A DNA stretch of 33,026 nt from Sphingobacteriales bacterium (lineage in GTDB: Bacteria > Bacteroidota > Bacteroidia > Chitinophagales > JADJOU01). The stretch lies in contig JAJTHM010000034.1 in assembly GCA_021297855.1 (NCBI GenBank), positions 1 through 33,026 on the forward strand. Reading direction: 5' to 3'. The translations under genes and the position numbers were made by a program. Below the pieces are notes generated by a model. That model made no database searches and was not told the DNA's origin. It saw nothing but the letters and a program-made list of their open reading frames with translations. Shown here piece by piece: positions 10,012 through 17,246 of this stretch; the first letter of the stretch is position 1; each line of letters begins with the position of its first letter.

Positions 10012-11507
10012 ATTATTGGCGCAGATATTGCTCGCTGCGACTTGTCCGGCTGAAGATGTAGCATAAACTCCATATCGTCCGATGTCTGGATAGACGATAG
10101 CTGAGAGATAAATGCCAGAGTGCGCAGATTTTCTGTACTTTGATTTAAAATGGGACCGAATTCGGAGATGAAAATAGGTATAACTCTAGCCATATCTCTC
10201 GCCTGGACTGCATCCACGATATTGAAGTACTTCGTGCAGATCTCCATTTCTTGACTAGCTATTGTCATCGTTTTTCTCATCTTCTCATCTCCTAGTTCAT
10301 ACATGGTTTGATTGAAACTGGCTAGGGCTTTGAGATAAAGGGTGAGATAGTTATTGAAATCTCGAACGGTGTTGAGTTTAAAATTATGGTTTTTAATGTA
10401 ATCGTGAATCTGATTGAGTTGTTCTACGATTGAAATCAATTGTTGCATTTTCATAAGACTTTGTTGAGCCGAATTCGCCTTAGTTATACTTATGAAATCT
10501 CGCAGTTCTGGTATTTGTATGAGCTGCTGATAGAGCAGTGCATAGAAAAAACGCAATTCGGTTTTATCTAATTCTATACGCCTATTTAGTTTTAAATTTT
10601 GAAAACTCACCCAATAGTCCATTCCTTTGCTCGTATTTAAACTAGCCTCCGATAGCAGGTCTATGACATTCAAAATTCTATATGCATTGGAGTCGCTGGA
10701 ATAGGTTTCATTGGTCAGAGAATGTATCAACTTATCGAGTGCATATCCATTTCGCACATTCGTGATAAAATGATGGCTTAGTTTGAGTATGTCTTTCGTT
10801 TTATTTATATCGACAGACGTTGAAAACAAAGAGGGCGAATGTATGACCATATTGATAGGTAAGTTTTCCATATCCATCAATGCAGACTGCCTGAGCACCA
10901 TTAAATCAGAGGTATAGTAGGATTGACCTCCGCCCGCGTATAAAGTATGAATATATTGAAATGATTTTGGAAACAAGTAGCGGCACAGATTGGAATCCTT
11001 CGCATTGGTTATTTTTGCAAAAATTTGATTGATACCAATATGCAAGACCTCTTGCTTGAATCGGGAAGCCATAAACGTCGAAACTCCATTGATGGCGGCA
11101 GCTTCCCAACTGATCGCTTGGTTGGACGATTTCCCTTCGGTAGAACTAGGATGATAAACTGCAACTGGTGAGTTCGGCTGATTATAAATAGTACTTATGC
11201 GTCGACTTTTACTGCCACTAGCGGAGGTTGATTTTTGACTTGAAATTTGATGGATAGAATACATTTTTATTTCCAAAGGACTTAAAAACGGATTGCGTTG
11301 AATATCCTGTGTATCAATCCCATATTTCTCTAGAATGAGGTAAAAAGCCGCATATAAATTTTGATTATTGCTATCCAACAATCGTGCGTTTTGCTTATAA
11401 ATTTTAGTTAGTTCTAAGGCATCTAAGTAGGTATTTTGCTTATTGTAGATCTGCGCATTAGCTAAAAAACTAAAAAACAAAAGAAGGTGACCACAAATAA
11501 TTTTCAT
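10008..11507 (-). CDS. Secreted protein of unknown function, probably truncated at its C-terminus
   Basis: The protein has 499 residues. It begins MKIICGHLLLFFSFLANAQ, a clear signal peptide with cleavage expected after NAQ. The rest is mainly helical, with a polar Ser-rich loop around residues 95-130, a segment ISWEAAAINGVSTFMASRF, and helical stretches up to EFGPILNQSTEN. From memory it resembles the N-terminal half of a long Bacteroidota secreted/outer-membrane protein family whose members continue well beyond a SDEV-type segment, here TSDDMEFML. The final residues, HLQPDKSQRAISAPII, do not look like that family. The gene therefore seems to be cut where it meets the beta-helix gene. A -7 element lies about 30 bases upstream of the start. 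No function can be assigned. Confidence 0.75.
   Translation of the reverse strand: MKIICGHLLLFFSFLANAQIYNKQNTYLDALELTKIYKQNARLLDSNNQNLYAAFYLILEKYGIDTQDIQRNPFLSPLEIKMYSIHQISSQKSTSASGSKSRRISTIYNQPNSPVAVYHPSSTEGKSSNQAISWEAAAINGVSTFMASRFKQEVLHIGINQIFAKITNAKDSNLCRYLFPKSFQYIHTLYAGGGQSYYTSDLMVLRQSALMDMENLPINMVIHSPSLFSTSVDINKTKDILKLSHHFITNVRNGYALDKLIHSLTNETYSSDSNAYRILNVIDLLSEASLNTSKGMDYWVSFQNLKLNRRIELDKTELRFFYALLYQQLIQIPELRDFISITKANSAQQSLMKMQQLISIVEQLNQIHDYIKNHNFKLNTVRDFNNYLTLYLKALASFNQTMYELGDEKMRKTMTIASQEMEICTKYFNIVDAVQARDMARVIPIFISEFGPILNQSTENLRTLAFISQLSSIQTSDDMEFMLHLQPDKSQRAISAPII
10040..10100 (-). other. Junction between two truncated coding sequences
   Basis: Two unrelated reading frames overlap here. 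One is the end of the secreted protein gene from 11507 (SSIQTSDDMEFML, then an unusual tail). The other is the start of beta-helix similarity in a different frame (DIGRYGVYATSSAG). The beta-helix frame is closed by a stop about 85 bases further upstream and has no start codon before it. Both genes look incomplete at this point, so this is either a recombination junction or an assembly join. Confidence 0.6.
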
Positions 11508-11539
11508 TTCTTTGGATTTATCTAGTTCAAAACTACAAT

Positions 11540-11547
11540 CAAATATA
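11540..11547 (-). promoter_or_regulatory. Putative -7 element (TATATTTG) for the secreted protein gene
   Basis: The minus strand carries TATATTTG, matching the Bacteroidota TAnnTTTG consensus. It ends 32 bases before the ATG at 11507. No clear -33 TTG was seen, so this is a motif match only. Confidence 0.45.
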
Positions 11548-11764
11548 CTAAAATGTGAAAAATTGTTGAGTTTGGCTGATTTTAGAATGTGAATCCCATT
11601 TTACTATAAAGAAATCTTTGCTAGTCGATAACCCCCACTAGCAGAAATACAGCCCATCTAGGATTGCTAGGTTTTCTGTGCGAGGCTATGAAGAAAAATA
11701 TATAAATCGGTATCAAAAAATAGATAATGAACTGGTCAGTATATATTAGGCGGCATAGATACAC

Positions 11765-11917
11765 CACTCTGGCACAAGCATTAGTGAGGAACGAACCCTG
11801 CTTGTCGGCAGACAGGGGTACATGTGACCATAAAGGCAAAGAATAAATGTTAAAGAAAATAAATAGAGGGTATATCTTGGACACAAGTACCGCTTCGCTA
11901 ATACTTGCGCCAGATGG
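11765..11917. repeat. Inverted pair of REP-like palindromes
   Basis: The plus-strand segment starting CTCTGGCACAAGCATTAGTG at about 11767 is matched on the opposite strand by 11881-11917, which reads CATCTGGCGCAAGTATTAGC on the minus strand. Each can fold on its own: CACAAGCA pairs with TGCTTGT, and ACACAAGTA with TACTTGCG, with mismatches. The 11795-11817 part can also pair CCCTG with CAGGG. Two inverted copies about 70 bp apart resemble a REP/BIME arrangement. Confidence 0.6.
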
Positions 11918-12011
11918 AGTTTAAAGTCTTGCGATTACTCCTGAATCAAATCAACAGAAAACTTACTTACCAAAACAAAGATGGTCGAGGTGAATTCCTG
12001 CTTATTTGTAA

Positions 12012-12122
12012 ATTATACCATTTATGAAATAAAAACAAACCAATGGAATTCTGGTATAATACCGTGATAGAAGTAGTTTTGGTTATTTTTATTGACCAAT
12101 TACTAATTCTTATACGGTATTA
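12012..12122. repeat. Two consecutive inverted repeats upstream of the 12160 operon
   Basis: ATTATACCA at 12012-12020 is perfectly complementary to TGGTATAAT at 12052-12060. TAATACCGT at 12057-12065 is perfectly complementary to ACGGTATTA at 12114-12122. The two share bases, so they could form alternative hairpins or be operator-like sites just before the promoter at 12148. Confidence 0.4.
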
Positions 12123-12147
12123 GATAAATAAGTGCTAAACAAAGAAG

Positions 12148-12155
12148 TATATTTG
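12148..12155 (+). promoter_or_regulatory. Putative -7 element (TATATTTG) for the 12160 operon
   Basis: TATATTTG fits TAnnTTTG and ends only four bases before the ATG at 12160. Transcription would then begin at or very near the start codon, giving an almost leaderless mRNA. No good -33 TTG is visible. Confidence 0.45.
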
Positions 12156-12159
12156 CTTC

Positions 12160-12882
12160 ATGTTCAAGCGGATTTTTTCTCTTTTCATTTTAAGCTGGCT
12201 ATTCAACTCAGTCTATAGTCAAGAAACCGCTATCAAGGACTTTGATATTTTAGAGCATTCTATTCATCTTCCATACGAATTCAAAGACTGGAGATACAAA
12301 CAGAGCTTGGGTTTCTCCTTAATTTACCTCCCAAAAGATTGGTTGGAACAAGCCTATAGTCTGCCTATGTTGTATTATAAATCTAATTTCTTCTTGATTA
12401 AAGGCTTTGCCATCAATACTGATATTCGCACGATACTGGCAGCTTCGGATATAGCCATAGGTCCATCGTGGAACATAAAACTAAGCAATAAACTCTTTTT
12501 GGGTTTAGGCTACCAAACTTCCTATGGACTGGGGATGCTCTATGACCTCGGCTATGACAATACCTTGACCGTCTGGGGGCATAGACCTTATCTCAAGCTA
12601 GGTTATTTATGGCACGATTTGACATTTACATTGAAAGGAGGGGTAGATTTCTCTAATAAAATTCAATTTGAAGCAGGGAGCACAAGCCTTTCTGGCAATA
12701 TAGAATCACTCAATGGATATCACGTTTCCTTATTTTTAGAACAGAGAATGTTTAAAAATAAATCCTTTTCCATCGGCTATACAAGCAATATTATGAAATT
12801 TCATATTCTAGGTTGGCCGGCATTTAACTATACGAAAAATATGTATCACATTCCTGAATTGACCGCATTGTTTAATTTCTAA
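12160..12882 (+). CDS. Outer-membrane beta-barrel-like protein
   Basis: The 240-residue protein opens with a signal peptide, MFKRIFSLFILSWLFNSVYS, with cleavage before QET. The mature part alternates hydrophobic and polar residues in short strands rich in Gly, Tyr and aromatics (LFLGLGYQTSYGLGMLYD, YLKLGYLWHDLTF) and ends in Phe, as expected of a small outer-membrane barrel. No specific family is recognised. The gene is the first of three in line: the next starts one base after this stop region, and a second barrel protein follows. This suggests a cell-envelope unit built around the lipoprotein phosphodiesterase. The start is supported by the signal peptide beginning exactly there. The function is unknown. 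Confidence 0.7.
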   Translation: MFKRIFSLFILSWLFNSVYSQETAIKDFDILEHSIHLPYEFKDWRYKQSLGFSLIYLPKDWLEQAYSLPMLYYKSNFFLIKGFAINTDIRTILAASDIAIGPSWNIKLSNKLFLGLGYQTSYGLGMLYDLGYDNTLTVWGHRPYLKLGYLWHDLTFTLKGGVDFSNKIQFEAGSTSLSGNIESLNGYHVSLFLEQRMFKNKSFSIGYTSNIMKFHILGWPAFNYTKNMYHIPELTALFNF

Positions 12883-12883
12883 T

Positions 12884-14140
12884 ATGAAAACACGTTTAGC
12901 TTTATATTCATTCATTATATTTCTCCTTTTTGGATGTACAAAAAATGAATATAGCTTCAATCCAGAATATGATAAAACTTATCTAGCTGGCACTACTCCA
13001 TTACCTTTAGAAATTAGACCGCTATTAATCGGCAACTATTCTAGTACTGGTAATTCAGGGGGATTGGGCAATAAGTTTGTTCTCCTTTGGAAGCAGAACA
13101 AACTTTCCATATTTTCTAATGTAAATGGAAACTATGCCGTGCTAGATGTTGGTGTAAACTATGCTGATTCTTCGATTAAAATGGCTGGCTACTGGCGATC
13201 CCCTTTAAACCGAGAAGAGGGTAAAATTTATTTAACCCTCTCTAAACAGGATGGTGCCGATGATATATTGGCAAAGAAATTTACTGTTGTCAAATGGAAG
13301 GGCCAAAATATAAATCTTGAGGGTAAATCGAGCGGTGATATAGAGTTGACATTCGAACGATACTTCTCCAATAAAGTTTTAAATAATGTCAAATTTTCCA
13401 ACATAGCACATAGAGCGGGTGGCAGAAATTCAGATAATATTCCTTTTGCAGAAAACTCAATAGAATTAGTAAAACGAGCCTCGGAAATGGGTGCTAATGG
13501 CGTAGAGATTGATATCAAGCTAACCAAAGATAATGTACCCATCGTCTATCATGATGATGATATCAATATACGTCTTACCCAAAAAGGGCCTGTTGTCGGG
13601 GATATAAATGATTTCAACTATGCGTTTCTGAAACGATATGTGAGATTGGTCGATGGACAGACTATTCCCACTTTAGAAGATATGATCAATACCATTATTG
13701 ATTCTACTGACATTAAGTTTGTCTGGCTAGATAACAAAGGTGGCAGCGAGCGCTTTTTCAGCTATACCCTACCTATCATGTATAAGGCCCTTCTCAGAGC
13801 CAAAGGAAAAAACAATGATATCGTTATTCTCAATGGACTGCCCACTGAAGAAATAGCCACAGAATTTTTGAAAGTACCCAATAGCAGAGAAAGACCCAAT
13901 CTCTGTGAAATAAGTTTTGAAAAAGCCAAAGAACTAAACTCAGCTGTCTATGCGCCTAGATGGACATTGGGAACCTTAGATGCTGAAGTCGCAGAAGCCC
14001 ATAGTAGAAATATGAAAGTGATTACATGGACGGTTGACCTTAGCTCAGTCATGAGGAAGTTTATTTCCATAGGAAATTTTGATGGTATATTGACGAACTA
14101 CCCATCTATACTCGCTTATGAATTTTACTCTCAGGAATAA
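12884..14140 (+). CDS. Lipoprotein with glycerophosphodiester phosphodiesterase domain
   Basis: The protein has 418 residues. The N-terminus MKTRLALYSFIIFLLFGC is a lipoprotein signal with the lipobox Cys at residue 18, so the protein should be anchored in the cell envelope. Residues about 20-165 form a region I do not recognise. From about residue 173 a GDPD TIM-barrel begins. NIAHRAGG carries the first catalytic His (about 176), ENSIE follows, then EIDIKLTKDNVPIVYHDD carries the Glu-x-Asp metal ligands and second His. FDGILTNYP near the end is typical of the family. Members hydrolyse glycerophosphodiesters to glycerol-3-phosphate and an alcohol with a divalent metal, usually calcium or magnesium. 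The substrate here is not known. The stop TAA shares a base with the next ATG, so translation is probably coupled. Confidence 0.88.
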   Translation: MKTRLALYSFIIFLLFGCTKNEYSFNPEYDKTYLAGTTPLPLEIRPLLIGNYSSTGNSGGLGNKFVLLWKQNKLSIFSNVNGNYAVLDVGVNYADSSIKMAGYWRSPLNREEGKIYLTLSKQDGADDILAKKFTVVKWKGQNINLEGKSSGDIELTFERYFSNKVLNNVKFSNIAHRAGGRNSDNIPFAENSIELVKRASEMGANGVEIDIKLTKDNVPIVYHDDDINIRLTQKGPVVGDINDFNYAFLKRYVRLVDGQTIPTLEDMINTIIDSTDIKFVWLDNKGGSERFFSYTLPIMYKALLRAKGKNNDIVILNGLPTEEIATEFLKVPNSRERPNLCEISFEKAKELNSAVYAPRWTLGTLDAEVAEAHSRNMKVITWTVDLSSVMRKFISIGNFDGILTNYPSILAYEFYSQE

Positions 14141-14688
14141 TGTATAAGATTTTTGTTTTATTTTTCTTAATAGCGCCTCAGTTTCTAAAATCTCAAAAAG
14201 ATTTCAGTTTTCAATTGGCTGCTGGACCGAACTATTATTTCAATAACTTAGAAATATTTAAAGAAAACCTAGAACCTATCAACTATTCTATCTATTCTAA
14301 ACTCATGTGGAATACGAGGTATAGATTATCCTTTGGAATCGAATCTGGCTATATTAGACTGTATCGCTTAAATGATTTTGCTACAGGTCTCAATTCAGAG
14401 ATTACCATGACCGCAATTCCAGTCCATGCTGCTATTGAAATGAAATTTAGCTCAAAACTATACGCCACATTTAGTTTTGGGCCTAGTTTTTTTAGAAATA
14501 ATATTATTTCCAATAAAGGCGAACAATCAACCCATACATTTTCTACCGCAGATATTAGCTTTGGATTGGGTTATAGACATACATTTAAAAATCACTTATT
14601 CATTGGTGCGGAATCTAAATTTTACTACTCTTCCAAATCGGAGGATCGAAATTTAGCCTTACCTGTTTTTGTTGGGATTAATTTTTAA
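14140..14688 (+). CDS. Outer-membrane beta-barrel-like protein (porin-family fold)
   Basis: The protein has 182 residues. MYKIFVLFFLIAPQFLKSQ is a signal peptide. The rest shows the strand-turn pattern of small eight-stranded barrels: FSFQLAAGPNYYFNN, YRLSFGIESGYIRLY, LYATFSFGPSFFRNN and a closing strand ending in Phe (PVFVGINF). It resembles the outer membrane protein beta-barrel domain common in Bacteroidota. It starts within the stop codon of the phosphodiesterase gene (TAATG) and is the last gene of that unit. Its convergent neighbour, ung, begins its 3' end 47 bases away. No ligand or specific role can be inferred. Confidence 0.72.
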   Translation: MYKIFVLFFLIAPQFLKSQKDFSFQLAAGPNYYFNNLEIFKENLEPINYSIYSKLMWNTRYRLSFGIESGYIRLYRLNDFATGLNSEITMTAIPVHAAIEMKFSSKLYATFSFGPSFFRNNIISNKGEQSTHTFSTADISFGLGYRHTFKNHLFIGAESKFYYSSKSEDRNLALPVFVGINF

Positions 14689-14735
14689 ATAAAGTAAGAA
14701 CGCGCCTACGATGCGGGTTCCTACGAGACATATTC

Positions 14736-15404
14736 TCACCAAACGATTTCATTCTCTCCACTTTCCTTTAAATACGCATTGCATTTTTTAAAGACGTCCG
14801 AACCGAAAAATCCTCTATGCGCGGAAAATGGAGAAGGATGTGCGGCGCAGATTATTTTATGTTTATGAATATGAATCAAGGGAATTTTTGTTTGAGCAAA
14901 ATTACCTAAGAGAATAAACACAATACCTTGTTTTTTATTAGAAATTTCGGAGATGACAAAATCTGTAAACAATTGCCAACCGTATTTCGCATGACTCGCA
15001 GGCAGATCCTTCTCGACAGTCAAAACTGAATTAATCAATAAAACGCCTTGCGCAGCCCAGTCAGACAAATCTGTGCTTCGTTTCGCATTAAAATTTGGGT
15101 ATTCTTGTTTAAGCTCTTTAAACATATTTCTCAAAGAAGGCGGTGTCCGAATACCCTCATGAACCGAAAAAGAAAGCCCATTGGCCTCCCCTGCCCCGTG
15201 ATAGGGGTCCTGACCTAGCAATACGACTTTTAGTTGATCGAAATCACATAAATCAAAGGCACGAAAAATATCATTTATAGGAGGGAAAATAGTTTTACCC
15301 TCCGATTTTTCTATATCTAATTTGGCTATTGAATTCTGAAATAAACCCAGTTCAAGTGCTTGTTGAAAAATAGACGACCAGTTATTTGAAGGGAAATTAA
15401 TCAA
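14736..15404 (-). CDS. ung: Uracil-DNA glycosylase, family 1
   Basis: The 222-residue length is normal for the family. It removes uracil from DNA that arises by cytosine deamination or dUTP misincorporation, starting base-excision repair in the cytoplasm. The water-activating motif GQDPYHG is at residues 64-70 with catalytic Asp66. LLINSVLTVE around 122-131 holds the conserved Asn. The DNA-intercalation loop HPSPFSAHRGFFG begins at His189; the usual Leu in HPSPLS is Phe here. All catalytic residues are present. The start is the ATG before INFPSNNW, the usual N-terminal context. A TAGATTTG -7 element lies about 50 bases upstream at the edge of a MITE-like repeat. Confidence 0.96.
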   Translation of the reverse strand: MINFPSNNWSSIFQQALELGLFQNSIAKLDIEKSEGKTIFPPINDIFRAFDLCDFDQLKVVLLGQDPYHGAGEANGLSFSVHEGIRTPPSLRNMFKELKQEYPNFNAKRSTDLSDWAAQGVLLINSVLTVEKDLPASHAKYGWQLFTDFVISEISNKKQGIVFILLGNFAQTKIPLIHIHKHKIICAAHPSPFSAHRGFFGSDVFKKCNAYLKESGENEIVW

Positions 15405-15450
15405 GTGATACCATTTATGTATTAAATATGAATCAATTATTTCTTATACA

Positions 15451-15575
15451 GTATTACAAATCTATGTCGTTTAGTTAGTATTTGGTTCGTGGGGACCCGA
15501 ACCATTGCAGTTCGCCAAGCTGCTTGTCTCACGCAGCATTCATATTTCCTATCTAAACGACATTGTATTGCAAAT
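15451..15575. repeat. MITE-like element with terminal inverted repeats and flanking direct repeats
   Basis: ATGTCGTTTAGTTAG (15464-15478) and CTATCTAAACGACAT (15549-15563) are complementary at 14 of 15 positions. Between them are two smaller hairpins: GGTTCG...CGAACC (15484-15503) and GCTGC...GCAGC (15519-15537). Immediately outside are near-identical direct repeats, GTATTACAAAT (15451-15461) and GTATTGCAAAT (15565-15575), which could be a decayed target-site duplication. There is no coding capacity. Confidence 0.55.
15457..15464 (-). promoter_or_regulatory. Putative -7 element (TAGATTTG) for ung
   Basis: The minus strand reads TAGATTTG, which fits TAnnTTTG, 53 bases upstream of the ung ATG. 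It sits at the left boundary of the inverted-repeat element at 15464-15563, so any upstream promoter half would lie inside that element. Confidence 0.4.
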
Positions 15576-15604
15576 TAATAATGAAAAATTAATGTATAAA
15601 AAAT

Positions 15605-15612
15605 TACTTTTG
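15605..15612 (+). promoter_or_regulatory. Putative -7 element (TACTTTTG) for the aminotransferase gene
   Basis: The site matches TAnnTTTG and leaves a leader of about 100 bases before the ATG at 15714. The leader contains ATACCG near 15625 and a complementary CGGTAT near 15675, plus two TATCTAAGA repeats. No clear -33 TTG was seen. Confidence 0.35.
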
Positions 15613-15713
15613 CAAAACTAATTATACCGTACCGAATGTATCTAAGATATTTTATCTAAGAAAATTCATGGTCGGTATTATATTTTTATTTTTTTTAAAG
15701 TATATAAATTCTT

Positions 15714-17027
15714 ATGTCAAATCAATCAAAAATGAAAGCAGAGTTTCCAAATATTAGCAAGTCACTCGAAATGTACGACAGAGCCAAGAAGCTCATGCAT
15801 CCTATTACACAAACATTAGCCAAAGGTCCAGGTCAGTTTACCTTTGGAGTATCACCAATATATGTAGAGCGCGCTAAAGGTTCTAAAATATGGGATGTCG
15901 ATGGCAATGAGTATCTTGACTACTGTATGGGAATAGGTCCCATTTCTTTGGGTTATGGCTATAATAGAGTGAACAATGCTATTAAGGAACAATTAGAAAA
16001 AGGAATTACCTTTTCATTGATGCATAGATTAGAGCTAGAAGTAGCAGAGAGATTGCACGAAATTATCCCGAATGCAGAGAGTATTCGTATCACCAAGCAA
16101 GGAGCAGATGCATGTAGCGCTGCAGTGCGAATAGCGAGAGCATTTACCAAAAGAGATAAGGTGGCTGTATGTGGCTATCATGGCTGGCATGACTGGTATA
16201 TTGGCACTACCACACGTGACGCAGGAATCCCTCAGGCAGTCAAAGATTTAACGGTCACGATTCAGTATAACAATATCGAAAGTGTCAAGGCAGTAATGAA
16301 GCCTGATTTAGCTTGTTTGATATTAGAACCTATCATTTTCGAAGAACCAAAGGATAATTTCCTGCATGAAGTTCAGGCACTATGCAAAGCCAATGGAACG
16401 CTTTTGATATTCGATGAAATGTGGACAGGATTCAGATTGGCATTGGGCGGTGCGCAAGAATTTTTCGGCATTAAACCAGACCTAGCTGTCTATTCCAAAG
16501 CCTGTGCAAATGGTATGCCAATCGCTTTCTTGACAGGTAGAGATTATGTGATGCGTCTATTCGAATCCGATGTATTTTATTTCACCACCTTCGGTGGAGA
16601 GGCATTGTCTCTTGCTGCTACACTAGCTACATTGGATGAAATGAAAGAAAAAAATGTACCTCAATTTTTAGCTTCCCAAGGACAAAAAATCAAGGATGGA
16701 TTCAATGCCTTGAGAGAAAAACATGGTATGGCGGATTATATTACGATAGGTGGTTATCCTTGTCGTTCCATAGTCAATTTTACGGAGAAAGCAGGCGATG
16801 CACTTGTTTTAAAGACTTACCTCCAACAGGAGATGATTAAGCGCGGTATCCTCTGGTCTAGCTTCCACAATATGTGCTTCTCCCATAGCGATGCCGATGT
16901 ACAACTAACGTTAGATGCATACGATGATATTTTCCCTACGTTCAAACAACTCATCGAGTCTAATTCTGTCGCTTCGGCTTTGAAAGGACAAGTGGTAGAG
17001 GCGGTGTTTAGGAAGGTGAAGTATTGA
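15714..17027 (+). CDS. Class-III PLP-dependent aminotransferase (glutamate-1-semialdehyde aminomutase-like)
   Basis: The protein has 437 residues. WDVDGNEYLDYCMGIGPISL near residue 62 is the typical entry motif of class-III aminotransferases. ITKQGADACSAAVRIAR is the phosphate-binding region and YHGWHDWY follows. LLIFDEMWTGFR carries the cofactor-binding Asp (about 234), and YSKACANGMP carries the Schiff-base Lys (about 262). TTFGGEALSLAA completes the active site. It is closest in style to the aminomutase-like proteins used in sugar or surface-polysaccharide pathways. The HemL signature around the Lys (GGGMP) is replaced by ACANGMP, so it is probably not the haem-pathway enzyme. The amino acceptor is unknown. 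The gene stands alone on its strand and is followed by an inverted-repeat intergenic region and a SnoaL-like gene. Confidence 0.87.
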   Translation: MSNQSKMKAEFPNISKSLEMYDRAKKLMHPITQTLAKGPGQFTFGVSPIYVERAKGSKIWDVDGNEYLDYCMGIGPISLGYGYNRVNNAIKEQLEKGITFSLMHRLELEVAERLHEIIPNAESIRITKQGADACSAAVRIARAFTKRDKVAVCGYHGWHDWYIGTTTRDAGIPQAVKDLTVTIQYNNIESVKAVMKPDLACLILEPIIFEEPKDNFLHEVQALCKANGTLLIFDEMWTGFRLALGGAQEFFGIKPDLAVYSKACANGMPIAFLTGRDYVMRLFESDVFYFTTFGGEALSLAATLATLDEMKEKNVPQFLASQGQKIKDGFNALREKHGMADYITIGGYPCRSIVNFTEKAGDALVLKTYLQQEMIKRGILWSSFHNMCFSHSDADVQLTLDAYDDIFPTFKQLIESNSVASALKGQVVEAVFRKVKY

Positions 17028-17032
17028 AATCT

Positions 17033-17243
17033 AGTTACAAGTTTTGAGTTAGTAGTTTTAAGTTAACTTTAAACTAATCATAATCTATTTTGAAATGCGC
17101 TGTATTGAGTTTAATTGTCTATATATTATGTTCTTTAATTTTTAAGAACATCAATTGTGTTAAAAAAAATTTAGGTTCTTAAAGACTAGAACCAATGCAT
17201 TATAAAACAACTTAAAACTTATAACTTCCAACTTAAAACTAAC
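17033..17243. repeat. Intergenic element bounded by imperfect inverted repeats, with internal hairpins
   Basis: The left end holds AGTTTTGAGTTAGTAGTTTT and AAGTTAACTT. The right end (about 17209-17243) holds ACTTAAAACTTATAACTTCC and ACTTAAAACTAAC, which is roughly the reverse complement. Inside are two perfect stems: ATGTTCTT/AAGAACAT (17128-17151) and GGTTCT/AGAACC (17174-17193). It fills nearly the whole gap between the aminotransferase and SnoaL-like genes. The hairpins could serve as terminators, and the whole could be a small non-autonomous element. Confidence 0.45.
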
Positions 17244-17246
17244 CCT

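Larger units (their letters stand above)
140..10090 (-). repeat. Seven beta-helix/linker units in a higher-order tandem array, period about 6.8 kb
   Basis: Units are about 1.68-1.74 kb, judged from the spacing of GADE-type motifs at about 9510, 7820, 6090, 4345, 2670 and 990. Units four apart resemble each other more than neighbours do. The unit with GMSGPVVLRIDAGSG near 7370 matches the one with GMAGPVVLRIDAGSG near 540, and the units near 8340 and 1505 and near 10006 and 3166 also pair. The offsets are 6821, 6839 and 6840 bases. In gene order the array reads B' (partial), C', D', A, B, C, D (partial). This indicates duplication of a four-unit block inside the gene. Confidence 0.75.
11508..12159. 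other. Intergenic region without a convincing gene
   Basis: This 650-bp gap separates the divergent genes at 11507 and 12160. It holds a -7 element at each end, a pair of REP-like palindromes (11765-11917) and nested inverted repeats (12012-12122). The only sizeable frame, 11621-11884 on the minus strand, runs through the REP-like sequence and has no recognisable domain. Confidence 0.6.

Noticed and set aside
11621-11884. An 87-residue minus-strand open frame with hydrophobic stretches
   Set aside because: It runs through REP-like palindromes, lacks any recognised domain and has no promoter or neighbours to support it.
15484-15537. Cloverleaf-like pair of hairpins considered as a tRNA
   Set aside because: There is no acceptor stem of the right length, no anticodon arm and no TTCGA-type T-loop in the right place. 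The outer inverted repeats fit a MITE-like element better.
15714-17027. Assignment of the aminotransferase as hemL
   Set aside because: The region around the PLP lysine reads SKACANGMP rather than the glycine-rich HemL form, and no haem genes are nearby.
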